This document shows positions 1 through 5,763 of a DNA stretch of 6,266 nucleotides, piece after piece. The stretch comes from an uncultured Bacilli bacterium. Lineage in GTDB: Bacteria; Bacillota_I; Bacilli_A; RF39; UBA660. The notes under the pieces were generated by a model, which was not told the origin of the DNA, did no database searches, and saw only the letters and a program-made list of their open reading frames with translations. Each line of letters opens with the position of its first letter. Position 1 is the stretch's first letter. The stretch covers positions 1 to 6,266 of the forward strand of contig CALVPL010000004.1 in NCBI GenBank assembly GCA_944351315.1, read 5' to 3'. The position numbers were made by a program, and so were the translations under genes.

Positions 1-1
1 G

Positions 2-229
2 AGCTTTCAAAATTTAACCGAAGTTTTTAAAGATTTAGAAGAGTTAAGTAAGGGGATTACGTTAGTGATTTCTCATCAAGAGCGAATTTTACAAATTGCC
101 GATGAAATTATTTTATTAGAAAAAGGACAAATTAAACAGATTGGCCAAAAAGAAAAAATGTTAAGTCTTTTATTTGAAGAGCAAAATTGTTGTCGGAAAG
201 AAGGTGGATGTTGTGAACGAGACAGATAA
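2..229 (+). CDS. sufC: Fe-S cluster assembly ATPase SmsC/SufC, C-terminal part (5' end outside window)
   Basis: This is the last 75 residues of an ABC-type ATPase of the SufC/SmsC family, the cytosolic ATP-hydrolysing partner of the SufB/SufD scaffold in iron-sulfur cluster assembly. The visible part has the H-loop (ISHQE, local residues 23-27), the following ADEIILLEKGQI strand-turn typical of ABC ATPases, and no membrane segment. Walker A, the signature motif and Walker B lie upstream of the window. Assignment to SufC rather than another ABC protein rests mainly on the next gene, which is clearly its scaffold partner. The C-terminus is odd: it ends in two Cys pairs five residues apart (CC-RKEGG-CC, local residues 63-71), a possible metal or cluster ligand set. 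The last 17 bases overlap the start of smsB. The organisation matches the two-gene SUF-like minimal system (SMS), so smsC is an equally good name. Confidence 0.8.
   Translation, partial: SFQNLTEVFKDLEELSKGITLVISHQERILQIADEIILLEKGQIKQIGQKEKMLSLLFEEQNCCRKEGGCCERDR
201..207 (+). promoter_or_regulatory. Ribosome binding site for smsB, inside the smsC coding region
   Basis: AAGGTGG lies five bases before the GTG at 213, the normal distance. It favours GTG-213 over the in-frame TTG at 174, which has only a weak purine run (GAAAAAG) far upstream and would force a 56-base overlap with smsC. The site sits within the codons for the Cys-rich tail of the ATPase, so the two genes are probably translationally coupled. 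Confidence 0.6.
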
Positions 230-1124
230 AAATTTGTTAAAAGAAATTAGTGAGGAAACTTCAAAAGCGCCGGATGCTTATAATATTCGGAAAAATGGGA
301 AGAGTGTTGATCGGAAAACCAATCCATTTATTGATATTGTTCCAAAAGAAGACAATAAAGGAATTGATGTGTACGTTAAAGAAAATACTCTTTTAGGTAT
401 TGTTCATATTCCGGTTATTTTAACAGAAAGTGGACTTAAAGATGTCGTTTACAATGATTTTCATATTGGAAAAAATTCTAATGTCATTATTCTTGCAGGA
501 TGTGGTGTTCATAATGATGAGCATAACGATACAGAACATGATGGTATTCATAGATTTTATTTAGAAGAAAATGCCAAGGTAAAATATGTAGAAAAACACT
601 ATGGAGAAGGTAATGGTAAGAAAATCTTAAATCCTGTAACGGAAATATTTATGAAAAAAGGCTCAAGTATGACGATGGATACAACTCAAATAAAAGGAGT
701 GGACGATACACTAAGAGAAACAAAAGCTGTATTGGAAGAAAATGCTACCTTAGTTATCAATGAAAAAATTTTAACGAATGAAACTCAAAATGCTAAGACC
801 GTTTTTGAAATAGAATTAAATGGGAAAAATGCGAGCACTCATGTTACGTCAAGAAGTGTGGCTACGGAAAACTCTTCTCAAGAATTTGTTTCTAATATTG
901 TAGGAAATGCAGAGTGTTACGCTCATGTAGAATGTGATGCGATTATAAAAGATAAAGGTCTTGTTAAAGCTATTCCAGAAATTTATGCAAAAAATCCAGA
1001 TGCGAATTTAGTTCATGAAGCGGCCATTGGAAAAATTGCTGGCGAACAACTCATGAAATTAATGAGTTTAGGTTTATCATTAAAAGAAGCAGAAGATGTA
1101 ATTATTCAAGGATTTTTAAAATAG
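213..1124 (+). CDS. sufB: Fe-S cluster assembly scaffold SmsB (SufB/SufD family)
   Basis: This 303-residue protein is a single-subunit member of the SufB/SufD family, the beta-helical scaffold on which Fe-S clusters are built with the SufC-type ATPase. It is much shorter than E. coli SufB and matches the short SufB/D protein of Clostridia and the SMS system. Recognisable family segments are NIRKNG near the N-terminus, HIPVILTESGLKDVVYNDF, AGCGVHN, EHDGIH, VEKHYGEG, TQIKGVDDT, SRSVA and the C-terminal HEAAIGKIAGEQ block. Cys241 (in ECDAII) aligns by eye with the essential Cys405 of E. coli SufB. His268-Glu269 (HEA) align with the SufD His360 and SufB Glu434 region, so the likely active ligands are all in one chain. 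The GTG start at 213 is chosen for its ribosome binding site; a TTG at 174 would add 13 residues. It overlaps the ATPase gene by 17 bases and is followed 11 bases later by gpmA. Confidence 0.9.
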   Translation: MNETDKNLLKEISEETSKAPDAYNIRKNGKSVDRKTNPFIDIVPKEDNKGIDVYVKENTLLGIVHIPVILTESGLKDVVYNDFHIGKNSNVIILAGCGVHNDEHNDTEHDGIHRFYLEENAKVKYVEKHYGEGNGKKILNPVTEIFMKKGSSMTMDTTQIKGVDDTLRETKAVLEENATLVINEKILTNETQNAKTVFEIELNGKNASTHVTSRSVATENSSQEFVSNIVGNAECYAHVECDAIIKDKGLVKAIPEIYAKNPDANLVHEAAIGKIAGEQLMKLMSLGLSLKEAEDVIIQGFLK

Positions 1125-1135
1125 GGAGAGAATTT

Positions 1136-1834
1136 ATGAGTAAACTTGTGTTAGTGAGACATGGCGAGAGTATTTGGAATTTAGAAAATCGTTTTACTGG
1201 TTGGACAGATGTTTCTTTATCCCAAAAAGGAATCAAAGAGGCTAAAGATGCTGGAAAACTTTTAGGACAAAAACACTATGTTTTTGATATCGCTTTTACT
1301 TCTTTATTGTGTCGAGCAAATAAAACTTTGGAATTTATTTTAGCTGAAATGAATTTGGATATTCCGGTTGTTAAAACATATAAGTTAAATGAGCGACATT
1401 ATGGGGCTTTACAAGGGTTAAATAAAAAAGATACCGCTTTAAAATATGGTGAAGAACAAGTTCATATTTGGAGACGTAGTTATAATATTCGGCCTCCATT
1501 ACTTTCTTTAGATGATCCTAGAGCTCCCAAAAATGATCCTTTATATAAAGATATGGAAGAAAAAGATTTGCCTTTAGGAGAAAGCTTAGAAGATACAGTT
1601 CATCGAGTTATTCCTTTTTATGAAAGTGATATTGTTCCTTATTTAAAAGACAATAAGAACGTTTTGATTGTTGCCCATGGGAATAGTTTACGAGCTTTAA
1701 TAAAATATTTAGAAAATTTGAATGAGTTAGAGATTGTTGATGTCGAAATTCCAACAGGTAAACCGTTATGTTATGAATTGGATGAGAATTTAAAAATTTT
1801 AAAAAAATATTATATAGGTGAGGGTAATGACTGA
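1136..1834 (+). CDS. gpmA: 2,3-bisphosphoglycerate-dependent phosphoglycerate mutase
   Basis: This 232-residue cytosolic enzyme interconverts 3-phosphoglycerate and 2-phosphoglycerate in glycolysis and gluconeogenesis through a phosphohistidine, with 2,3-bisphosphoglycerate as primer and without a metal. The family signatures are present: RHGES with the phospho-acceptor His9 (residues 8-12), NRFTGWTDV (18-26), Arg60, the acid Glu86 in LNERHYG, WRRSY (112-116) and the second catalytic histidine His181 in AHGNS. Length and the RPPLLSLDDPR segment match bacterial dPGM rather than the broader phosphatases of the superfamily. A small departure is LLCRA at 57-61, where a basic or polar residue is usual before the Arg. 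The start ATG has GGGAG 7 bases upstream. The gene begins 11 bases after smsB and overlaps the tetR-type gene by 8 bases, so it belongs to the same run although glycolysis has no obvious link to its neighbours. Confidence 0.95.
   Translation: MSKLVLVRHGESIWNLENRFTGWTDVSLSQKGIKEAKDAGKLLGQKHYVFDIAFTSLLCRANKTLEFILAEMNLDIPVVKTYKLNERHYGALQGLNKKDTALKYGEEQVHIWRRSYNIRPPLLSLDDPRAPKNDPLYKDMEEKDLPLGESLEDTVHRVIPFYESDIVPYLKDNKNVLIVAHGNSLRALIKYLENLNELEIVDVEIPTGKPLCYELDENLKILKKYYIGEGND
1816..1821 (+). promoter_or_regulatory. Ribosome binding site for the tetR-type gene, inside gpmA
   Basis: AGGTGA (followed by GGG) is fully complementary to the 16S rRNA 3' tail and lies five bases before ATG-1827. The in-frame GTG at 1818 falls within this site and so cannot use it, which fixes the start at 1827. 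Confidence 0.65.
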
Positions 1835-2438
1835 GGTACGAGAACCTGTAAAGAAAACAAGTATTGAAAAAAAAGAAAAGATTATTGAAAAAGGTTTTGA
1901 GCTTTTGTGTGAAAAAGGATTTCATAATGTAAGTTCTATTGATATCGCTCGGTATGCTGGAGTATCTACTGGCTGTATTTATCAATATTTTTCAGATAAA
2001 AAAGCGATTTTTGTGGAAGGAGCAAAACTTTATTTAAAAAATATTTGTTTTCCTTTATTAGAAGTTTTTGAAGAATATAAAGAAAAGGAAATTTCTGTAG
2101 AAAAATTTGTGTCTTTAGTATTAGAACGTTCTATTGAAAAACAAAATTTATCTCGCAATGCTCATCAAGAATTAATGAGTATGTGTTGCTTAGATGAAGA
2201 GATTCAAAATATTTTTAATCAAAATGAATTAGAAGTAACTAAAGAGATAGAAATCGTTTTACAAAAGAAGAATTTTTCTTTAAAAAATAGTAAAGAAAGA
2301 ATGCATTTATTTATCCATATTGTGGATGATTATAGTCATGAAATGATTTATCATAAACACCCAGAGTATGATTATCATATAATGTATGAGGAAACAAAAA
2401 AGATTTTAATTCATTTACTTAAAGGAGATTTGTTATGA
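1827..2438 (+). CDS. TetR/AcrR-family transcriptional regulator, candidate metal-efflux regulator
   Basis: This 203-residue protein has the TetR plan: an N-terminal DNA-binding domain (about residues 14-62, with KIIEKGFELLCEKGF, the helix-turn-helix SSIDIARYAGVSTGCIYQYF at 36-55, and SDKKAIF) and an all-helical C-terminal ligand domain of no recognised subtype. Residue 50 of the recognition helix is Cys where Thr, Ser or Ala is common. The C-terminal domain carries a Cys pair (C120-C121) and seven His within 160-196 (160, 164, 171, 176, 178, 184, 196); part of this (the SHEMIYH stretch) resembles a general TetR feature, so metal binding is only a suggestion. Its stop overlaps the CDF start by four bases (ATGA). 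By position it probably controls the efflux genes or the whole run; the TetR-type SczA of Streptococcus pneumoniae, which controls czcD, is a precedent. Its operator is not visible, and the sensed ligand is unknown. Confidence 0.85.
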   Translation: MTEVREPVKKTSIEKKEKIIEKGFELLCEKGFHNVSSIDIARYAGVSTGCIYQYFSDKKAIFVEGAKLYLKNICFPLLEVFEEYKEKEISVEKFVSLVLERSIEKQNLSRNAHQELMSMCCLDEEIQNIFNQNELEVTKEIEIVLQKKNFSLKNSKERMHLFIHIVDDYSHEMIYHKHPEYDYHIMYEETKKILIHLLKGDLL

Positions 2439-3340
2439 AAAAAGAAAAAAGTACAGAAAAAAACATATTAATTGCGTTTGTTCTTAATTTAGTTTTTTCT
2501 TTAATTGAAATTGCTGGTGGGTTATTTACGAATAGTGTAGCTATTCTATCCGATGCAATTCATGATTTTGGAGATGCATTTAGTATTGGTTTTTCTTATT
2601 TTTTAGAAAGAAAAAGTAAAAAGAAACCGGATGAAACTTATACATATGGATATTTACGGTATTCTGTATTAGGGGCATTTATTACGACAATTATTTTAAC
2701 GATTGGTTCGATTGTTGTTTTAACCGGTGCTATTTTTCGAATTATTCATCCTGTGTCTTTACATTATGAAGGAATGATTTTGCTAGCTGTCCTTGGTATT
2801 GTTATTAATTTTCTTGCCGCTTATAAAACGAGAGAAGGAGATTCTTTAAATCAAAAAGCAGTTAATCTTCATATGTTAGAGGATGTATTGAATTGGGTAG
2901 TCGTTTTTATTGGGGCTATTGTGATGAAATTTACAGATATTACCTATATTGATTCTATTATGAGTATTGGTATTGCTCTTTTCTTATTAAAACAAGCTTT
3001 AGAAAACTTAAAAAATATTTTGAATTTGTTTTTGGCTAAAGTGCCTAGTAATCTTCATGTAGATGAAATAAAAAAAGAACTTTTAAAAATTCCCAAAGTA
3101 GAAAATGTTCATCATATTCATGTATGGAGTATGGATGGTGTTCATCATTATGCTACAATGCATGTAGTTGTTTCTGGAAAATATGATTTTGAATTAAAAA
3201 ATACGATTAAGGATAAACTAAAAGAAATGGGAATTATGCATTCGACTTTAGAAATGGAAAATCGGGAAGAAGAATGTACGGAAAGTGAATGTGTGGTAGC
3301 TCCTGTAAATATTTCACATCAACACCATCATCATGAGTAG
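2435..3340 (+). CDS. Cation diffusion facilitator (CDF) family metal exporter, zinc type
   Basis: This 301-residue inner-membrane antiporter belongs to the CDF (CzcD/YiiP/ZitB) family, which exports divalent metals in exchange for protons. Six membrane segments are visible at about residues 10-30, 33-57, 77-104, 113-130, 146-165 and 170-190. The transport site is the HxxxD pair in TM2 (His43, Asp47 in AIHDFGD) and HxxxD in TM5 (His146, Asp150 in LHMLED); two His and two Asp is the pattern usual for zinc transporters. The cytoplasmic domain (about 205-275) has the conserved HHIHVW at 226-231. Beyond it is an extra tail with Cys281, Cys286 and the run HQHHHH at 295-300, a likely metal-binding extension. 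AAAGGAG at 2421-2427 serves the ATG, which overlaps the regulator's stop. copZ starts 13 bases after the stop. Substrate is inferred as Zn(II), with Cd, Co or Fe possible; czcD would be the loosest fitting symbol. Confidence 0.92.
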   Translation: MKKEKSTEKNILIAFVLNLVFSLIEIAGGLFTNSVAILSDAIHDFGDAFSIGFSYFLERKSKKKPDETYTYGYLRYSVLGAFITTIILTIGSIVVLTGAIFRIIHPVSLHYEGMILLAVLGIVINFLAAYKTREGDSLNQKAVNLHMLEDVLNWVVVFIGAIVMKFTDITYIDSIMSIGIALFLLKQALENLKNILNLFLAKVPSNLHVDEIKKELLKIPKVENVHHIHVWSMDGVHHYATMHVVVSGKYDFELKNTIKDKLKEMGIMHSTLEMENREEECTESECVVAPVNISHQHHHHE

Positions 3341-3347
3341 AAAGGAG
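3341..3347 (+). promoter_or_regulatory. Ribosome binding site for copZ
   Basis: AAAGGAG lies six bases before ATG-3354. It rules out the in-frame ATG at 3333, which lies inside the His-rich tail codons of the CDF gene and would place the ribosome binding site within the coding region. Confidence 0.75.
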
Positions 3348-3353
3348 TCTGTT

Positions 3354-3569
3354 ATGAAAATTGTATTGCAAGTAAAAGGAATGGTTTGTGAAGGTTGTGA
3401 GAACCGAGTATGTAATTCTTTAAAACATATAAAAGGAGTAGAGGAAGTTGTTGCTTCTTTTAAAGAGGAAAAAGTAGAAATTTTTGTTAAGAAAAAAGAT
3501 TTAGTAGAAGATATAAAAAAAAGAATTACGGATTTAGGATTTCAAGTAATTGGTGAAACTTATGAATAA
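3354..3569 (+). CDS. copZ: CopZ-like copper chaperone (single HMA domain)
   Basis: This 71-residue protein is a single heavy-metal-associated (HMA) domain with the beta-alpha-beta-beta-alpha-beta ferredoxin-like plan and length of CopZ. The metal site is GMVCEGC (residues 9-15, Cys12 and Cys15), followed by helix ENRVCNSLKHIKGVEEV and the closing strand DLGFQVI. Such proteins bind Cu(I) in the cytosol and pass it to the N-terminal domain of CopA, which is the next gene and overlaps by 8 bases. A third Cys (Cys20) lies one helical turn after the CxxC, where Lys or another non-metal-binding residue is more usual; it could add a ligand or promote dimers. The Glu at position 13 inside CxxC resembles clostridial HMA proteins more than the SGHC or SACS types. 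A role with zinc or another thiophilic metal is less likely, given the partner. Confidence 0.88.
   Translation: MKIVLQVKGMVCEGCENRVCNSLKHIKGVEEVVASFKEEKVEIFVKKKDLVEDIKKRITDLGFQVIGETYE
3552..3556 (+). promoter_or_regulatory. Ribosome binding site for copA, inside copZ
   Basis: GGTGA lies five bases before ATG-3562. In-frame TTG-3550 and GTG-3553 coincide with or precede this site and have no better one, so ATG-3562 is the likely start. Confidence 0.55.
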
Positions 3570-5694
3570 AATCACCTTACAAGTAAGTGGAATGACTTGT
3601 AGTGCTTGTTCTTTAGGATTGGAACGATATTTGCAAAAACAAGAACATATAAAAGAAGTCGCGGTAAACTTAATTTTACAAACAGCAACGATTACGTATG
3701 AAAGTCCTTTAACGAAAAAAGATTTAATGTGTTTTGTTGAGGAAGCGGGGTTTACTTGTGAAAAAAGAAAAAATAAAACTTTGTCTTGGAAAACTTTTTT
3801 GCTTTTTTTGTTACTAGGATTTCTTTTAATGTATGTATCTATGGGTCCGATGTTTCATTTACCTATTCCGGATTTTTTGCATAAAGAGATTTCTCCGATT
3901 CATTATGCTTGGTTTTTACTTTTGGGTACTATTCCTTTTCTTTTTTATGGAATAGATATTTTAAAAAGTGGTATTAAAAATTTTCTTCATAAAACTAGTA
4001 ATATGGATACTTTAATTACTTTTGGAGTGTTTGTGAATTTTTGCTATAGTATGTATGAATTTATTTTAGTATTAATGGGAAATTTTGATGCGGTTCATTC
4101 TTTATATTTTGAGTCGTCTGCTTTTATTTTGCTTTTTGTAAAATTAGGAAGATTGATAGATCGAGATAATAAGACTAAAGCTGTAGATACTATTCAAAAT
4201 TTAATTACGATTACTCCTAAAACGGGAACAATTCTTAAAGAGGATAAAGAAGTTCAAGTTCCGATTCATGAAGTATGTGTTCATGATAAAGTTTTTGTTA
4301 AGCCTGGAGAAGTCTTTCCAGTTGATGGCATTGTTATTGAGGGAAAGTCTCATGTGGATGAATCTTTGCTTACTGGAGAATCTTTACCTGTTTTAAAAAA
4401 AGAAAAATCTGAAGTATTTGCTGGAAGTATTAATTATGAAGGAACCATTATTTATGAAGCTTTAAAAGTTGGCAAGGATTCGATGATTAGTCATATAACG
4501 AAGTTAGTGATGTCTTCTTTAGAGAAAAAATCTTCTATTGAAAAGACGGCAGATAAAATGAGTCGTTATTTTGTTCCTTTTATTCTTGGAGTTTCTTTTT
4601 GGTTTTTTCTTCTTCATTTCTTTCTTCATGATTTTGCTACGGCCATAAACTATTTTGTAACTACTTTAGTCGTGGCTTGTCCTTGTGCTCTTGGCCTTGC
4701 GACTCCACTTGCTATGGTTGTTTCTGTAGGCACATTATCGAAAAAAGGAATTTTAGTAAAAAACAGTGATGCTATTGAAAATTTAAGTAAAATAGAAAAT
4801 ATTCTTTTGGATAAAACAGGTACATTGACAACAGGAAAAATTTCGGTAGTTCATGAACATTATATAGACAAGAATGTTCCTCTTTATTTAAGTAGCTTAG
4901 AAAAAAATTCTACGCATCCACTTGCTATAGCTATCACTAAAAAGTATTCAGATTTTGTGAAAGTAAAAGATTTTAAAAATCATTCTGGTTTGGGGATTGA
5001 AGGAAAAATTGATAACCAAATTTATTATGCTGGTTCTGCTTCTTTTTTAGAAAAATTTTCTTTAGAAAATCCTTATCAAAAAGAAGAGAAGGAGTATACC
5101 CAAAAAGGATATATGATTGTTTATTTGTTTACGAAAAAAGAAGTTTTAGGATTATTTGCTTTACGAGATGAAATTAAAAAAGATATGGTAGATATTATTA
5201 AAGAACTGCAAAAAGATTATCAAGTTTCCATGGTAACTGGAGATAATGAAGTTTCAGCTCGTGTCATCGCATCTCTACTTGGTATTTTCAATGTTTATGC
5301 AGGTGTTTCTCCGGAAGATAAGAAAAGAATTGCTGAAGAAACATCTCCTTCTTTAATGATGGGAGATGGGATTAATGATGCTCCAGCTTTAAAAGCAGCG
5401 ACGATTGGTGTAAGTGTTTATGGTGGTTCAGATGTCAGTGCTGATTCATCTGATATTGTCTTTTTAAAAGAGGATCTTTCATTAATTCCTTATTTATTTA
5501 AAGTAGGAAAGAAAACAATGAAAATTATTCGGGAGAATCTTTTTTGGGCTTTCTTTTATAACGTCATTATGATTCCTTTAGCCAGCGGATTTTTGCCGAT
5601 TACTCTAAATCCCATGATTGCTAGTTTGGCTATGACTTTTAGTAGTATTACGGTTGCTTTAAATAGCTTGCGATTAAAGAAAATATCAAATTAG
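3562..5694 (+). CDS. copA: Cu(I)-exporting P1B-type ATPase CopA
   Basis: This 710-residue membrane pump uses ATP to export Cu(I). In order it has one HMA domain (1-66, GMTCSAC with Cys13 and Cys16), membrane helices near 78-97, 115-135, 150-172 and 181-197, and the actuator domain with TGES at 271-274. Helices near 337-357 and 362-388 follow, the second carrying the transport motif CPC at 373-375. Next come the phosphorylated Asp417 in DKTGT, HP at 452-453 and GLGIEG at 476-481 in the nucleotide domain, TGDN at 559-562, GDGINDAP at 601-608, and the last two helices with YN (666-667) and MxxSS (691-695). CPC plus YN plus MxxSS is the signature of the Cu(I)/Ag(I) subclass (P1B-1), not Zn or Cd. 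The protein is compact, with a single HMA domain; CopZ is supplied separately by the overlapping gene upstream. All key residues are present. A terminator begins at the base after its stop. Confidence 0.96.
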   Translation: MNKITLQVSGMTCSACSLGLERYLQKQEHIKEVAVNLILQTATITYESPLTKKDLMCFVEEAGFTCEKRKNKTLSWKTFLLFLLLGFLLMYVSMGPMFHLPIPDFLHKEISPIHYAWFLLLGTIPFLFYGIDILKSGIKNFLHKTSNMDTLITFGVFVNFCYSMYEFILVLMGNFDAVHSLYFESSAFILLFVKLGRLIDRDNKTKAVDTIQNLITITPKTGTILKEDKEVQVPIHEVCVHDKVFVKPGEVFPVDGIVIEGKSHVDESLLTGESLPVLKKEKSEVFAGSINYEGTIIYEALKVGKDSMISHITKLVMSSLEKKSSIEKTADKMSRYFVPFILGVSFWFFLLHFFLHDFATAINYFVTTLVVACPCALGLATPLAMVVSVGTLSKKGILVKNSDAIENLSKIENILLDKTGTLTTGKISVVHEHYIDKNVPLYLSSLEKNSTHPLAIAITKKYSDFVKVKDFKNHSGLGIEGKIDNQIYYAGSASFLEKFSLENPYQKEEKEYTQKGYMIVYLFTKKEVLGLFALRDEIKKDMVDIIKELQKDYQVSMVTGDNEVSARVIASLLGIFNVYAGVSPEDKKRIAEETSPSLMMGDGINDAPALKAATIGVSVYGGSDVSADSSDIVFLKEDLSLIPYLFKVGKKTMKIIRENLFWAFFYNVIMIPLASGFLPITLNPMIASLAMTFSSITVALNSLRLKKISN

Positions 5695-5727
5695 GCAGAG
5701 TGTTTTTTTGGCACTTTGCTTTTTTTT
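5695..5727 (+). terminator. Rho-independent terminator after copA
   Basis: The arms GCAGAGTG (5695-5702) and CACTTTGC (5712-5719) pair over eight positions with one G-U wobble, enclose a nine-base T-rich loop and are followed by eight T (5720-5727). It starts on the base after the copA stop codon and closes the long co-directional run. Confidence 0.88.
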
Positions 5728-5752
5728 CATTTGTATGATATTCTTGATTTGA

Positions 5753-5758
5753 TAGGAG
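5753..5758 (+). promoter_or_regulatory. Ribosome binding site for the Cys-rich membrane-anchored protein
   Basis: TAGGAG ends five bases before ATG-5764. The in-frame TTG at 5716 lies inside the terminator hairpin and has no such site, so the longer reading is rejected. Confidence 0.75.
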
Positions 5759-5763
5759 TTTAT

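Noticed and set aside
174..212. TTG-174 as start of smsB
   Set aside because: It has no good ribosome binding site and would give a 56-base overlap; GTG-213 has a well-placed AAGGTGG and the expected family N-terminus.
1788..1805. AT-only near-palindrome (TTTAAAAATTTTAAA-like) at the end of gpmA as a TetR operator
   Set aside because: It is made only of A and T runs, is inside coding sequence, and is expected by chance at this base composition.
1818..1826. GTG-1818 as start of the TetR-type gene
   Set aside because: The codon lies inside the AGGTGA that serves ATG-1827.
1608..1985. Reverse-strand reading frame of 125 codons across the gpmA/tetR junction
   Set aside because: It lies antisense to two well-supported genes, has a low-complexity Phe/His/Ser/Leu composition typical of shadow frames in AT-rich DNA, and shows no family motif.
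3333..3353. ATG-3333 as start of copZ
   Set aside because: Its extra seven residues precede a strong AAAGGAG and ATG-3354, and the HMA fold begins with the MKIVLQV strand at 3354.
5708..5739. Promoter TTGGCA (5708-5713) with TATGAT (5734-5739) for the small membrane protein
   Set aside because: The individual hexamers are fair, but the 20-base spacer is too long for a usual sigma-A promoter and the -35 box sits in the terminator stem. In AT-rich DNA such matches are frequent.
5716..5763. TTG-5716 start for the small membrane protein
   Set aside because: It lies in the right arm of the terminator hairpin and has no ribosome binding site; ATG-5764 does, and it gives a normal signal-anchor start.
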